A stretch of 37,338 nt of DNA from Bacteroidota bacterium (GCA_029547265.1 JAKPPP010000132.1:1-37338); one strand, 5' to 3'; shown: positions 24,389-32,540, counted from the stretch's first letter. Notes: generated by a model from the sequence alone, not told the origin. A program made the numbers and translations.

Positions 24389-25063
24389 CTAAATTTCTTT
24401 TAGTTCAATCTTTCGCATGTGTTGCAAAATCCATGCTTTCTTTCTCGAAATATAAGGAGTTGGCTTCGCTGCCGACCATTTAATTGGGTTGGGAAGGATA
24501 GCTGCTATTAACGCACTTTGCTCACGAGTAAGTTGCGATGCAGGTTTGTGAAAATAGTATTGTGCTGCTGCCTCCGCACCATATACACCCGGTCCCATCT
24601 CAATTACATTTAGGTAAACTTCCATGATGCGTTCTTTACTCCAGCATACTTCAATCACAAATGTGAAATATACTTCAAAGCCTTTTCTGATCCAGCTGCG
24701 CGATGGCCATAAAAAAACATTCTTCGCTGTCTGCTGACTAATTGTAGAGGCCCCTTTTACTTTTCCTCCTTTGTGTTTCTGATTGTACTTGGCTGCTTTT
24801 TCTATCGCTTCAATATCGAATCCGAAATGGTCTTCGAATTTTTGATCTTCCGATGTTACTACTGCTAATGGTAATGATGAGTTAATCTCACTCAACGGTT
24901 TCCATGTCTTGTCGATCTTGCCGTCTTCCATCTCAAAATATCTGATCACCATCAATGGCGTAGCCGGAATAGGTACCCAACGAAAGATCAGGGTCGATAT
25001 AAAACTTAATGCCACAAAACCTAATATGCAATAGGCAATGGTGCGAACGACTTTTTTTAGCAT
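24389..25063 (-). CDS. mtgA: Monofunctional peptidoglycan glycosyltransferase
   Basis: 224 residues, GT51 family. It polymerises lipid II into glycan strands without a transpeptidase domain. An N-terminal transmembrane helix (about 9-29) anchors it with the active site in the periplasm. Conserved motifs are VVTSEDQKFEDHFGFD with catalytic Glu72, KGASTISQQTAKNVFLW, and KERIMEVYLNVIEMGPGVYG with AEAAAQYYF. The length is typical of MtgA. It stands alone, convergent with the second outer-membrane-type gene. I see no Bacteroidota -7 box in the 60 bases upstream. Confidence 0.95.
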   Translation of the reverse strand: MLKKVVRTIAYCILGFVALSFISTLIFRWVPIPATPLMVIRYFEMEDGKIDKTWKPLSEINSSLPLAVVTSEDQKFEDHFGFDIEAIEKAAKYNQKHKGGKVKGASTISQQTAKNVFLWPSRSWIRKGFEVYFTFVIEVCWSKERIMEVYLNVIEMGPGVYGAEAAAQYYFHKPASQLTREQSALIAAILPNPIKWSAAKPTPYISRKKAWILQHMRKIELKEI

Positions 25064-25572
25064 TCGGCGAATTTAATGCTTTCTTTCAAGATTCACTGAT
25101 TGTTGCTTCTTTCTAAACCACTACAATCATTGTTTTGTAAGTCCCTAACATAGGTTGACGAAGTTTTTGAAAAAATATTAGGAACGATATATCAAAATTT
25201 TATATCGAAGCGGATCGTCCGCCTTAAATTTTTGCGGATAGAACGAAGAGAACGACAACGATAGAAAGAAACGCTGCCCGAGACATGAAGCGTCGACGCA
25301 GGAGACGATTCAGGGCGAGTTTGTTTCTTTCCGTTGGAGTTGAAATCGTTCCCGCTAAAAAATTTACAGCGGCGGTCTTTTTGCATACTTTTTCGACTGA
25401 AAGAAAAAGTATGAGCCGTCGCGCGGCTACAGCGCGTTGGAAGAGGGAAAATGTTTTTTCCTGTATTTCTATCATTGAATGATTCAAAAAAATAACCCCA
25501 TAAAGACCAGAAGGCTCCTGTTTGCCCGATAATTTAGGACTAAAAGAGTCAACCAAAATTAGGCTTGTTTAT

Positions 25573-25687
25573 TACCATAAAGACCACAAAGGAATGCCAC
25601 AGAGGTCACAGAGTTGGGAAGAAGGAAAACCATTGGGTTGGCCTCTGTGTATCTCTGTGCAATCTCTGAGTCCTCTGTGGTTAAAAT
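25573..25687. repeat. Imperfect palindromic CCACAGAGG / CCTCTGTGG element
   Basis: The left part holds CCACAGAGGTCACAGAG and the right part GCCTCTGTGTATCTCTGTGC and CCTCTGTGGTTAAAA, giving a large imperfect dyad around about 25630. Similar CTCTGTG-rich sequences recur between genes in many environmental bacteria. It lies between two minus-strand genes and is not coding. Confidence 0.65.
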
Positions 25688-25741
25688 AACAAGCTTTTAA
25701 TGAATGAGCATTTTCTTGAAGTAAAAAGGGTAAGCAAAAAA

Positions 25742-25770
25742 AAATCCGCCTGAATCAAGCGGATTTTTTT
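25742..25770. terminator. Strong bidirectional terminator after the ferredoxin gene
   Basis: AAATCCGC and GCGGATTT form an 8-bp stem around a 9-base loop that can add a small TG/CA pairing. It is flanked by long A and T runs on both sides. It lies 18 bases after the ferredoxin stop. Confidence 0.85.
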
Positions 25771-25787
25771 ATTTGTTCGATGCGATA

Positions 25788-26135
25788 TTATGCATGCATC
25801 TTTTCTTTCTTTCCTAAAAGAACCTCTTTAGATTCACGGAAATCAGGATCATCAACGCAGCAGTCAACCGGACATACAGCAGCACATTGTGGTTCATCGT
25901 GGAAACCTACGCACTCCGTACATTTGTCTGTTACGATATAGTAAGCATCCATCGACTTCGGCTCCTGTGCGGCACCCGCGTCAACTTCTGTTCCATCAAG
26001 TTTCGTGAACATACCTTTTACAGATGTTCCGTCAGAGAAACGCCATTCAGCGCCACCTTCATAAATTGCATTGTTTGGGCACTCAGGCTCGCATGCACCG
26101 CAGTTGATGCATTCATCAGTAATCTTAATTGCCAT
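25788..26135 (-). CDS. 2[4Fe-4S] ferredoxin, Alv type
   Basis: 115 residues, a low-potential electron carrier. The first cluster motif is Cys9-x2-Cys12-x2-Cys15-x3-Cys19-Pro; the second is Cys72-x2-Cys75-x8-Cys84-x3-Cys88-Pro. The eight-residue gap in the second motif is the mark of Allochromatium-type ferredoxins. By family rule Cys9/12/15/88 bind one cluster and Cys72/75/84/19 the other. Two extra cysteines (92, 93) follow. The segment between motifs (about 28-68) is longer than usual and polar. It is divergent from the acyl-CoA reductase gene, with both starts within 90 bases, so regulation may be shared. It is cytoplasmic. The partner enzyme is not evident. Confidence 0.94.
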   Translation of the reverse strand: MAIKITDECINCGACEPECPNNAIYEGGAEWRFSDGTSVKGMFTKLDGTEVDAGAAQEPKSMDAYYIVTDKCTECVGFHDEPQCAAVCPVDCCVDDPDFRESKEVLLGKKEKMHA

Positions 26136-26177
26136 GTTGTTATGGTTTTATAGCGTAATTTTACAACGATTTAATCG

Positions 26178-26185
26178 CAAAAATA
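26178..26185 (-). promoter_or_regulatory. Promoter -7 box for the ferredoxin gene
   Basis: TATTTTTG on the minus strand is an exact TAnnTTTG, 43 bases before the ferredoxin start, within the divergent intergenic region. The -33 side is weak. Confidence 0.45.
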
Positions 26186-26224
26186 CATATTAATGTTTCG
26201 CTTCCCGAAAAATGGGAAAATATC

Positions 26225-27265
26225 ATGAAGATAATTTCAAGAATTGAAGCCCTCGCCAAGTGGGGCAGTGCCATCGAAGCTTTGCTCGATGATATGGCAA
26301 CGAGTCCGAATAACGATCAAAATGCCCTCGCAATTGCGGTCAGAAAAGCTTATTTGCAGAATAATTGGTTCACTCCTGAGTATTCAATAAAAGCTTTAAA
26401 TGAAATTTGCAGTATGTTGAATAAGATACTGTTAGAAGTTTGGGTGAATAACTACCACGACGATCTTTCGGATAATCCCGAGGTTAAAAAAGTGGGTATC
26501 ATTATGGCCGGCAATATTCCCGCTGTTGGCTTCCACGATTTGCTTTGTGTGCTCATTTCGGGCCATAAAGCGGTCATAAGAAATTCTTCCGATGACGCCG
26601 TTTTGATCCCTTTTTTGGTGGAAGTTTTGCTAAATATCGCTCCCGATTTCGCAAATCAGATCGAATTTACCCAAAGAATTAGCGATATCGACGCCGTAAT
26701 TGCGACCGGAAGTAATAATTCGGCGCGCTATTTCGACTATTATTTTGCCAAATATCCGAGCATTATTCGCCGAAATAGGAATTCGGTGGCGGTGCTTTCG
26801 GGACAAGAAACAGCCGACGATTTCCGCGCTTTGGGCAACGATATCTTCGATTATTTCGGATTAGGTTGTCGTAATGTAGCGAAGTTGTATGTCCCTCGCG
26901 GCTATGTTTTCGATCCTTTCTTTGCATTAATTGAAGAACGTGCTTCCCTCATGGAGCATAACAAATACATGAACAATTACGATTACCATAGAGCCTTATT
27001 CTTGCTCGATGGTATTCCTTTCCTCACTAATAATTTCTTGATTTTGCGTGAAAATGAACCTTTAGCAACTCCTGTTTCTGTGGTTCATTACGAATTTTAC
27101 GACGAAATCAATACCCTCGAAGAGCAACTAAAAAGTAAATCCGACGAAATCCAATGCCGTGTAGGCCTCAACGGACTCCCATTCGGTTCTTCCCAACAAC
27201 CCGGCCTCATGGATTACGCCGATGGGGTTGATGTTTTGCAATGGTTGACGGGGTTGGGTTTTTAA
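26225..27265 (+). CDS. LuxC-like acyl-CoA reductase
   Basis: 346 residues of the aldehyde-dehydrogenase superfamily, LuxC/acyl-CoA reductase branch, which reduces acyl-CoA to a fatty aldehyde with NADPH. Marks are VGIIMAGNIPAVGFHDLLCV (cofactor side), GHKAVIRNSSDD, VIATGSNNSARYFDYYFAK, and FDYFGLGCRNVAKLYVP with the probable catalytic Cys215. It is somewhat shorter than LuxC (about 480), mainly lacking part of the N-terminus, as is usual for Bacteroidota members. It is divergent from the ferredoxin gene. The physiological product is unknown; aldehyde for lipid or ether-lipid synthesis is a guess. It ends 207 bases before a shared bidirectional terminator. Confidence 0.85.
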   Translation: MKIISRIEALAKWGSAIEALLDDMATSPNNDQNALAIAVRKAYLQNNWFTPEYSIKALNEICSMLNKILLEVWVNNYHDDLSDNPEVKKVGIIMAGNIPAVGFHDLLCVLISGHKAVIRNSSDDAVLIPFLVEVLLNIAPDFANQIEFTQRISDIDAVIATGSNNSARYFDYYFAKYPSIIRRNRNSVAVLSGQETADDFRALGNDIFDYFGLGCRNVAKLYVPRGYVFDPFFALIEERASLMEHNKYMNNYDYHRALFLLDGIPFLTNNFLILRENEPLATPVSVVHYEFYDEINTLEEQLKSKSDEIQCRVGLNGLPFGSSQQPGLMDYADGVDVLQWLTGLGF

Positions 27266-27471
27266 AGTTTACGGTTTAGAGTTTACGGTTTAGGGTTGCG
27301 CGAAGCGGGTTTGGGCTAACGCCGTTTAGCTGAAGCTGGTAATGGGTTTAGGGTTTAAGGTTTAGGGTTTAGGGTAGCGCGAAGCGGACCACGAGATTGT
27401 TCTTTTGCTTAAGCACTCAAACCCCAGCGGCTTTGCCGAACTTTAAACCTTAAACTTTAAACCTCATAACA
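27266..27471. repeat. TTTAGGG-like short repeats and mini-hairpins
   Basis: GTTTACGGTTTAG-type units at about 27269-27295 and GGGTTTAGGGTTTAAGG-type units at about 27344-27374 lie on one side; the reverse-complement style AAACCTTAAACTTTAAACC lies at about 27445-27463, making a loose dyad. GCGCGAAGCGG occurs at 27298-27308 and 27377-27387. CGGC-TTT-GCCG at 27428-27438 is a perfect mini-hairpin. There is no coding sequence. Confidence 0.75.
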
Positions 27472-27514
27472 GAAAAATAAAACATTTTGCAGAATGCAAA
27501 ATGTTTTATTTTTC
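27472..27514. terminator. Perfect 20-bp palindrome, bidirectional terminator
   Basis: Bases 27472-27491 are the exact reverse complement of 27495-27514, with a GAA loop. The outer parts are A-rich/T-rich, so it works as a terminator for the acyl-CoA reductase gene (+) and the beta-helix lipoprotein gene (-). The stop codon of the lipoprotein (27506-27508) lies inside the right arm. Confidence 0.9.
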
Positions 27515-28990
27515 ATACGCCCCCAAATCCGGCGCGGCTCCATTAACCCTATTATTCCCTTCTAAATCCTGTAGTAGTCCTCCCGTGAGTGCAGCGTCGC
27601 CTTTGTCGATGCAGAATGATCCTGCTTCTAAATGGTAGTCGTTTTCGGTGTAGTCGGTGAAAGAGGGACTGGTATTCGCCCAAACTGAGGTAAAAAAGTT
27701 AGGGTCGGTGATGGGCGTGTTTTGATCGACTTTTAAGAGGCAATGATTGAACAGGTGGTTACTTAATGATCCCGATTTGAAATCAAGTTCCAGCTCGTTG
27801 TCGTTGTCGCCATAAATAATACAGTTCTTGAAATCTGCTTTGCTTAGATCGGCGGTGATGATCGTGTTATTACTTCCTGTTGTGTAGTTGTTGATGTATA
27901 AAACGGGATTACTTCTTTGTCCGTTGCGCCAGTAATTCGCTAAGGTGCAATGCGTGAAATCGTAGCTTCCGCCGATAGTTAGTGCCGCGTTATATTGCCC
28001 GCAGTTGGCAATAACGGTATTCGTTGCTTCGATGGTCCAGTTGCGCGCCAGCATCCCTAATCCACTCATGTTTTTGATGATGGTATTGCTCACTTTTAAG
28101 GTTTGCAATGGCATCACGGGATCAAATAATACTTCTGTTTGTAATCCGATATATCCGTTTTTAATTACGGCATGATCGATTTCATTTATCGCTCCGTCGT
28201 TGATCCAAATACGATCCCATTGTCCGGGTTCGTCTACATACGCTTGCTCTCTTCTTAATCCTTGGAAGACTACTTGATTTTGCGCGGTGCCCGTTACTTT
28301 CAGCTTCCCGCCTTTATACACCCAAAGTCCGGCGTTATTGCTAAAATGGATTTGAGTCCCTTGCGTAATTTCGAGGGTAGTGGAGGAGTCGACAACCGCA
28401 TAACCTCCATAAACTACATAAGGCAATTGATTGTCCCAAATTGTAGTGTGGTTGTCGATAGTGTCGATAATGGCATACTTAATTTGCCCCACCGTCTTAC
28501 CCTGATCATCTTTCAAATTCAACACCTGATTTGCAACAATAAAATGCGCATTTTGTCCCCATGAAACTAAATCAACATCCTGGCGATTTCCGTTTGTTTC
28601 GAACACGATAGAATCTTGAATGATATAAGGGAGTAATTGCGTGTTTGGGTCGACTGTTACTTCGACGAAGATCCACAGACTATCACCCGCTCTCAATTCA
28701 ATATCATTAAAAGAAGTGCCGGGTAATCCGTTAACGTTCATACGGTAATACGACGTAGAACCTCCTGCGAGACGAATATTCGAAATTTTGATAGGCTGAT
28801 CATAAGGATTATAAACGCGCAAGTTTTTAGTTGCCGAACCGATGGTCGCGAAAACAGTATCGAACATCACGGTATCGTCGGAAAACTGAAGCGTAGCACT
28901 GCTATCGGTCAATAAATCCTCCTTTTTACAAGAAGAAAATGCGAATACTAAATAGGAGCCTATAAGGAAGAAGAAGAATCTTTTTATCAT
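27506..28990 (-). CDS. Right-handed beta-helix lipoprotein
   Basis: 494 residues. The lipobox AFSSC puts the lipidated Cys at position 21. An N-terminal beta-sandwich-like part (about 30-150, with FDTVFATIGSATKNLRVYN and ITVDPNTQ-like text) is followed by repeated short strands typical of right-handed parallel beta-helices (about 185-440: GLWVYKGGKLKVTGTAQN, WTIEATNTVIANCGQYNAAL, ADFKNCIIYGDND). The C-terminus CIDKGD...DLGAYEK is the choice-of-anchor-Q type ending found on such proteins. It is expected on the outer membrane, facing the periplasm or cell surface. Beta-helices often bind or cut polysaccharide, but no catalytic set is visible. It stands alone, convergent with the acyl-CoA reductase gene. 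Confidence 0.88.
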   Translation of the reverse strand: MIKRFFFFLIGSYLVFAFSSCKKEDLLTDSSATLQFSDDTVMFDTVFATIGSATKNLRVYNPYDQPIKISNIRLAGGSTSYYRMNVNGLPGTSFNDIELRAGDSLWIFVEVTVDPNTQLLPYIIQDSIVFETNGNRQDVDLVSWGQNAHFIVANQVLNLKDDQGKTVGQIKYAIIDTIDNHTTIWDNQLPYVVYGGYAVVDSSTTLEITQGTQIHFSNNAGLWVYKGGKLKVTGTAQNQVVFQGLRREQAYVDEPGQWDRIWINDGAINEIDHAVIKNGYIGLQTEVLFDPVMPLQTLKVSNTIIKNMSGLGMLARNWTIEATNTVIANCGQYNAALTIGGSYDFTHCTLANYWRNGQRSNPVLYINNYTTGSNNTIITADLSKADFKNCIIYGDNDNELELDFKSGSLSNHLFNHCLLKVDQNTPITDPNFFTSVWANTSPSFTDYTENDYHLEAGSFCIDKGDAALTGGLLQDLEGNNRVNGAAPDLGAYEK

Positions 28991-29004
28991 AACGAGAAGT
29001 CACG

Positions 29005-29012
29005 CAAATATA
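29005..29012 (-). promoter_or_regulatory. Promoter -7 box for the beta-helix lipoprotein
   Basis: TATATTTG on the minus strand is an exact TAnnTTTG, 15 bases before the start codon. No TTG stands at normal spacing. Confidence 0.4.
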
Positions 29013-29058
29013 AGGAATGCAATCCTATGAACGGAAAAATGGGGAGGATGGTATGTCA

Positions 29059-29111
29059 ATGAATGAATGAATGAGTGACTGAATGAATGAATGAGTGAAT
29101 GGCTGAATGAG
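29059..29111. repeat. GAAT/GAGT-type simple-sequence array 1
   Basis: About 13 four-base units of the form GAAT with GAGT, GACT and GGCT variants. A sister array of the same grammar lies at 32541-32640. Confidence 0.9.
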
Positions 29112-29179
29112 GTTCAACCGAAATACCGGTAACAATAGAATTTTCAAACCCAAGAGATTCTAATGGGTGCCATTAAAAT

Positions 29180-29337
29180 CGGCTTCGCCGTATCTGCGCA
29201 TCGTCGTAGACGATGATTAATTTCTCGTCGTAAACGAGTGATCATAATTAACCATAAAAATCATCAAAATCAGCGGCCTATCTAACCGCGTCAGCCGATC
29301 CTCGCCGTAGGCGAAAATCCATCTCGCCTTTAGGCGA
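29180..29337. repeat. Series of five mini-hairpins with compensating stems
   Basis: Perfect small hairpins are CGGC-TTC-GCCG (29180-29190), CATCGTC-GTA-GACGATG (29199-29215), CTCGT-CGTAA-ACGAG (29224-29238), TCGCC-GTA-GGCGA (29302-29314) and TCGCC-TTTA-GGCGA (29324-29337). Stem sequences vary while pairing is kept, and two share the GTA loop. Confidence 0.8.
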
Positions 29338-29431
29338 TCCACCTCGCGCCAGCCATCCCAGCAGTAGAGTCGAAGTAGTCATATTCAAAAAATAAATTCC
29401 GTGCGACACACTGCAGGGCTAAAAAAATCCT

Positions 29432-29560
29432 TTTATATCCATTTCAAATCCATTTAGCTCCGACGTGCTTGCACAGTCGGGGCGAATCCGTGTTCTACTT
29501 AAGTCTCGTTTGATGAGAAGAATCCAATGGGTGCCTAATTCAAAATTTAAAATCCAAAAT
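29432..29560 (-). repeat. Dispersed repeat family member, inverted relative to 36961-37171
   Basis: ATCCATTTCAAATCC (29437-29451) is exactly the reverse complement of 37126-37140 and 37038-37052. ATCCGTGTTC, TCTCGTTT and a GAAGAA..C.ATGGG block then follow in the same order as on the minus strand at 37 kb. Spacer bases between blocks have diverged. The AATGGGTGCC block also occurs at about 29163-29172. Confidence 0.75.
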
Positions 29561-29573
29561 CCAAAATCCCATA

Positions 29574-30830
29574 TCACATACCCACCACCTTCTTTTCTCC
29601 AACCGCATCTTCTTCCACAGGAATAATCACTTCTGCAGTTTTGGGTCCGGTGCCTGAACTTTTCACAACCATAAATTTCTCTTTGAATTTCAAGAATGGT
29701 GTTTCAAAGTATTTGTAGCTTAAGTAAGAAATCAATATAGTTAACGTCACCGAGAGTGTATACAGCGCAATGTCGAATGCTAACGGCATATCGTCGATCA
29801 TCGTTTTTTGCAATAGGTTAATCAGGATTGCAATGATGATGGTATGGTACATGTAAATTCCGTACGATATATTTCCTAGTGTTGTAAATACCGATTGTCG
29901 CAGTTGTATAGGGAATTTATTGTTGGTCGATACGTTGACGATGAATAACAGGAATATTAATCCTTCGAAGAGTGTACTGCCCGCATATTCAAGGTCGGTA
30001 ACAAATAACGAAACAAACAGTACCAGCGTCGCCACCGTTGTAATTGGGTGATAGAAGAATTGAAGAACTACCGGTTTTTTATGGTACAAGTAAAACGCTC
30101 CCAGTGCGCCTACTGCCATTTGCTCGATTTTGAAGAGGTTCCAGTACAATACAAATTTATTGCACACTGTATGCAATGTGCCTGCCGGCAGATGATCGGT
30201 AACTGCTGCCATAGTAACAGAGATAAACAACTTTCCCACGATCAAGATAAGCAGCATGCGAACAAATCGTTTGCGGAAAGTACGCACCAGCCAAGGCCAT
30301 ATCAGGTAGAACTGTTCTTCAACGCCAACACTCCATGTCTGACTGCCGCCTACAATCTCAACGCTGTTGTAGCGTGTGAGGTTTGGTAGCATAATGAGTG
30401 ATAGTCCGAACCAAAGCCAGAATTTATTCTGAAGCAGATGCGCTCCGTTGCCGCCAACATCAAAGAAATGGGGAATAACGAAGAAAGCAATACCGATAAC
30501 CAAATAGTAAACCGGCCAGATACGAAGAATACGACGAACATAGAATTTCCTCAAATTAACAGTGCCTGTTTTGGCGGTTTCGGCTAATAGGAGGTAGGTG
30601 ATAAGAAATCCGCTTAGGACAAAGAAAAAGCTTACTGCTTTATGGCCGAGGGCCTGAATAAAGGTGCTGAGTAGTCCGCAGCCTGTAAAAGCGCTGGTAT
30701 AGAAATGACCATCGTTCGATGCCCATAATTTGTACTGTTCGATATGATGAAAAATAACGGCTGTGGCCGCAAAAAATCGTAACCCGTTTAACCCTCCGAA
30801 GAAGATACTATCGCTTTTTTCTGCTTTCAT
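29574..30830 (-). CDS. Acyltransferase-3 family membrane protein
   Basis: 418 residues from the ATG at 30830; the frame is open upstream to 30959, but that part (about 43 residues) is not membrane-like, and family members start just before GLNGLRFFAA. This polytopic (about ten helices) acyltransferase 3 / OafA-like protein has GLRFFAA at 16-22, the conserved His28-His29 (FHH) thought to act in acyl transfer, SFFFVLSGFLITYLLL, RRILRIWPVYY and VGVEEQFYLIWPWL. Such proteins O-acetylate surface polysaccharides, peptidoglycan or exported glycans in the inner membrane. The substrate is not readable and there are no glycan-synthesis genes beside it. The C-terminal 40 residues are a charged cytoplasmic tail. 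Confidence 0.92.
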   Translation of the reverse strand: MKAEKSDSIFFGGLNGLRFFAATAVIFHHIEQYKLWASNDGHFYTSAFTGCGLLSTFIQALGHKAVSFFFVLSGFLITYLLLAETAKTGTVNLRKFYVRRILRIWPVYYLVIGIAFFVIPHFFDVGGNGAHLLQNKFWLWFGLSLIMLPNLTRYNSVEIVGGSQTWSVGVEEQFYLIWPWLVRTFRKRFVRMLLILIVGKLFISVTMAAVTDHLPAGTLHTVCNKFVLYWNLFKIEQMAVGALGAFYLYHKKPVVLQFFYHPITTVATLVLFVSLFVTDLEYAGSTLFEGLIFLLFIVNVSTNNKFPIQLRQSVFTTLGNISYGIYMYHTIIIAILINLLQKTMIDDMPLAFDIALYTLSVTLTILISYLSYKYFETPFLKFKEKFMVVKSSGTGPKTAEVIIPVEEDAVGEKKVVGM

Positions 30831-30971
30831 AATGAATGTTGTACGAAAAAAAGGACAATCTGTTGCATCAACGTAATTGTGTAAGTAATTGATTTTCTGT
30901 ATTTTTGTCCCCAATCTGAAATAAAAATGAAAAAGAGAGGGTATCTGCAATAAAAACATTCACAAATTCTA

Positions 30972-31001
30972 TTGTCAAATTAGGATTTATGATTATCTTT
31001 G
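30972..31001 (+). promoter_or_regulatory. Canonical Bacteroidota promoter for rpmE2
   Basis: TTG (30972-30974), 19 bases of spacer, then TATCTTTG (30994-31001), an exact -33/-7 pair. The start codon is 22 bases further. This is the best-formed promoter in the window. Confidence 0.75.
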
Positions 31002-31023
31002 CAGCCCTATTGAAAAGAATACC

Positions 31024-31293
31024 ATGAAAAAAGATATTCACCCAAAAAGCTATCGTTCAGTTGTATTTAAGGATATTTCCTGCGATTACGCTTTCATGAG
31101 TAAATCATGCATCGAAACGAAAGATACTATTAAGTGGGAAGACGGAAATGAGTATCCGTTGGTAAAACTTGAGATTTCTCACGAATCACATCCTTACTAT
31201 ACAGGTAAGATGAAATTGATCGATACAGCCGGCCGTGTTGATAAGTTCCGCAGCCGTTACGAAAAGTCAAAAAAGAGTATTGATTCTAAATAA
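31024..31293 (+). CDS. rpmE2: 50S ribosomal protein L31, type B
   Basis: 89 residues, opening [20 protein letters not shown] with the family blocks [16 protein letters not shown] and [20 protein letters not shown]. It is the type-B (zinc-independent) form: the four-cysteine zinc site of type A is missing, and the length and C-terminal [13 protein letters not shown] match type B. It is a component of the large ribosomal subunit at the inter-subunit bridge. It is monocistronic, framed by its own canonical promoter and a strong terminator, consistent with high independent expression. Confidence 0.97.
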   Translation: MKKDIHPKSYRSVVFKDISCDYAFMSKSCIETKDTIKWEDGNEYPLVKLEISHESHPYYTGKMKLIDTAGRVDKFRSRYEKSKKSIDSK

Positions 31294-31316
31294 TTAGACA
31301 TCAGTTGATTGTGTAC

Positions 31317-31343
31317 AAAACCCTCACATTGTGAGGGTTTTTT
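31317..31343 (+). terminator. Rho-independent terminator after rpmE2
   Basis: AAAACCCTCAC and GTGAGGGTTTT make a perfect 11-bp stem with an ATT loop, followed by more T. It begins 24 bases after the rpmE2 stop. Confidence 0.92.
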
Positions 31344-31391
31344 GTTTTCAGGAAAGTCTTTATCCGATGTTAAATAATTACAAATGCTTAT

Positions 31392-31425
31392 TTGTTCTTT
31401 TTTAGAAAAACTTTACTTTCCTTTG
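31392..31425 (+). promoter_or_regulatory. Probable recA promoter
   Basis: TTG (31392-31394) and TTCCTTTG (31418-31425) are 23 bases apart; the -7 box differs from TAnnTTTG only at its second base. The leader to the recA start would be about 36 bases. I see no convincing LexA-like palindrome here. Confidence 0.45.
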
Positions 31426-31468
31426 TTGTATCAATTTTTAAACGAGTTAACACATCAAACTATTTAAT

Positions 31469-32485
31469 ATGGCAACTGAAGCTGCAGACGCAAAAGAAAA
31501 ATTAAAGGTATTACAGCTGGCGATCGACAAGATTGAGAAAGCGTACGGGAAAGGCACCATCATGCGCATGGGTGACGATGCTGTGGAGGCGATTGAAGCA
31601 ATTCCTACAGGTTCTATCACTTTAGATGCTGCATTGGGAATTGGCGGATACCCGAAGGGAAGAGTAATTGAGATCTATGGACCTGAGTCTTCAGGTAAAA
31701 CTACATTAGCAATTCATGCTATTGCTGAAGTTCAAAAGCAAGGTGGTATTGCAGCATTCATCGATGCAGAGCATGCATTCGATCGTTTCTATGCACAAAA
31801 ACTGGGCGTTGATATCGAGAATTTATTGATTTCACAACCTGATAATGGTGAGCAAGCACTTGAGATTACCGAGAACTTAATTCGTTCAGGTGCTATCGAT
31901 ATTATTGTTATCGACTCTGTAGCGGCATTAACTCCGAAGAGCGAAATTGAAGGTGAAATGGGAGATAGCAAAATGGGTCTTCAGGCTCGTTTGATGTCGC
32001 AAGCTTTACGTAAGCTTACGGCAACTATCAGTCGCACCGGCTGTTGCTGTATCTTCATTAATCAGTTGCGTGAAAAAATCGGTGTTATGTTCGGGAATCC
32101 TGAAACAACAACGGGTGGTAACGCATTGAAGTTTTATGCTTCGGTACGTCTCGATATTCGTCGTATCGGACAAATTAAAGACGGCGAAAACGTAGCGGGA
32201 AATCGTACTAAGGTAAAAGTGGTGAAGAATAAAGTAGCACCTCCTTTCCGTTTAGCTGAATTCGATATTATGTACGGAGAAGGAATCTCTAAGATGGGCG
32301 AGATTGTTGACCTTGGTGTCGACACTAACGTAATCAGAAAAGCAGGTTCTTGGTTCAGTTACGGTGATACTAAAATCGGACAAGGCCGTGATGCGGTGAA
32401 GCAAATGCTTGCCGACAATCCTGAAATGTGCGATGAAATAGAAGCAAAAATTCGTGAAGCATTGGCAACTAAAAATGCTCAATAA
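31469..32485 (+). CDS. recA: Recombinase A
   Basis: 338 residues, full length. RecA coats single-stranded DNA and drives strand exchange and the SOS co-protease reaction. Landmarks are the N-terminal oligomerisation helix ([19 protein letters not shown]), Walker A GPESSGKT (about 70-77), the catalytic Glu in IDAEHAFD, Walker [13 protein letters not shown], loop L1 [20 protein letters not shown], and loop L2 starting [22 protein letters not shown]. The C-terminal tail is short and acidic to mixed. It is monocistronic, with its own probable promoter and a UUCG-type terminator. Confidence 0.99.
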   Translation: MATEAADAKEKLKVLQLAIDKIEKAYGKGTIMRMGDDAVEAIEAIPTGSITLDAALGIGGYPKGRVIEIYGPESSGKTTLAIHAIAEVQKQGGIAAFIDAEHAFDRFYAQKLGVDIENLLISQPDNGEQALEITENLIRSGAIDIIVIDSVAALTPKSEIEGEMGDSKMGLQARLMSQALRKLTATISRTGCCCIFINQLREKIGVMFGNPETTTGGNALKFYASVRLDIRRIGQIKDGENVAGNRTKVKVVKNKVAPPFRLAEFDIMYGEGISKMGEIVDLGVDTNVIRKAGSWFSYGDTKIGQGRDAVKQMLADNPEMCDEIEAKIREALATKNAQ

Positions 32486-32505
32486 TTCACTCGAACGATT
32501 GGTTG

Positions 32506-32537
32506 AAAAGGGTGGGACTTCGGTTCCGCCCTTTTTT
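32506..32537 (+). terminator. recA terminator with UUCG tetraloop
   Basis: AAAAGGGTGGGAC and GTTCCGCCCTTTT pair over 13 bp (two G-T wobbles) and close on a C(TTCG)G loop, the extra-stable tetraloop, followed by T. It lies 20 bases after the recA stop. Confidence 0.93.
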
Positions 32538-32540
32538 AAT

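Larger units (their letters stand above)
25064..25787. other. Intergenic region with purine-biased tract and repeats
   Basis: 724 bases with no convincing gene. Bases about 25210-25480 are richer in G and have short open frames on both strands (65, 64 and 110 residues) rich in Arg/Ser/Phe, which look like non-coding sequence. CCATAAAGACCA occurs twice, at 25498-25509 and 25575-25586. A CTCTGTG-rich inverted repeat (25573-25687) and a terminator (25742-25770) complete the region. Confidence 0.6.
28991..29573. other. Intergenic mosaic of repeats and mini-hairpins
   Basis: 583 bases without a gene. It holds the lipoprotein promoter box (29005-29012), a GAAT-type array (29059-29111), five mini-hairpins (29180-29337) and members of a dispersed repeat family (about 29150-29175 and 29432-29560). 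The GC content of the hairpin part is well above that of the flanks. Confidence 0.75.

Noticed and set aside
25224..25556. 110-residue minus-strand frame in the mtgA-ferredoxin gap
   Set aside because: It has no ribosome-binding context, overlaps other short frames on both strands, and its Arg/Leu/Phe-rich content follows the purine-biased tract. I treat it as non-coding.
27344..27374. TTTAGGG repeats as a true telomere or eukaryotic contamination
   Set aside because: Only a few imperfect units occur, inside a bacterial intergenic region between two well-formed bacterial genes and followed by a bacterial terminator.
31430..31468. LexA/SOS operator upstream of recA
   Set aside because: I find no convincing inverted repeat of SOS-box type between the promoter and the start codon.
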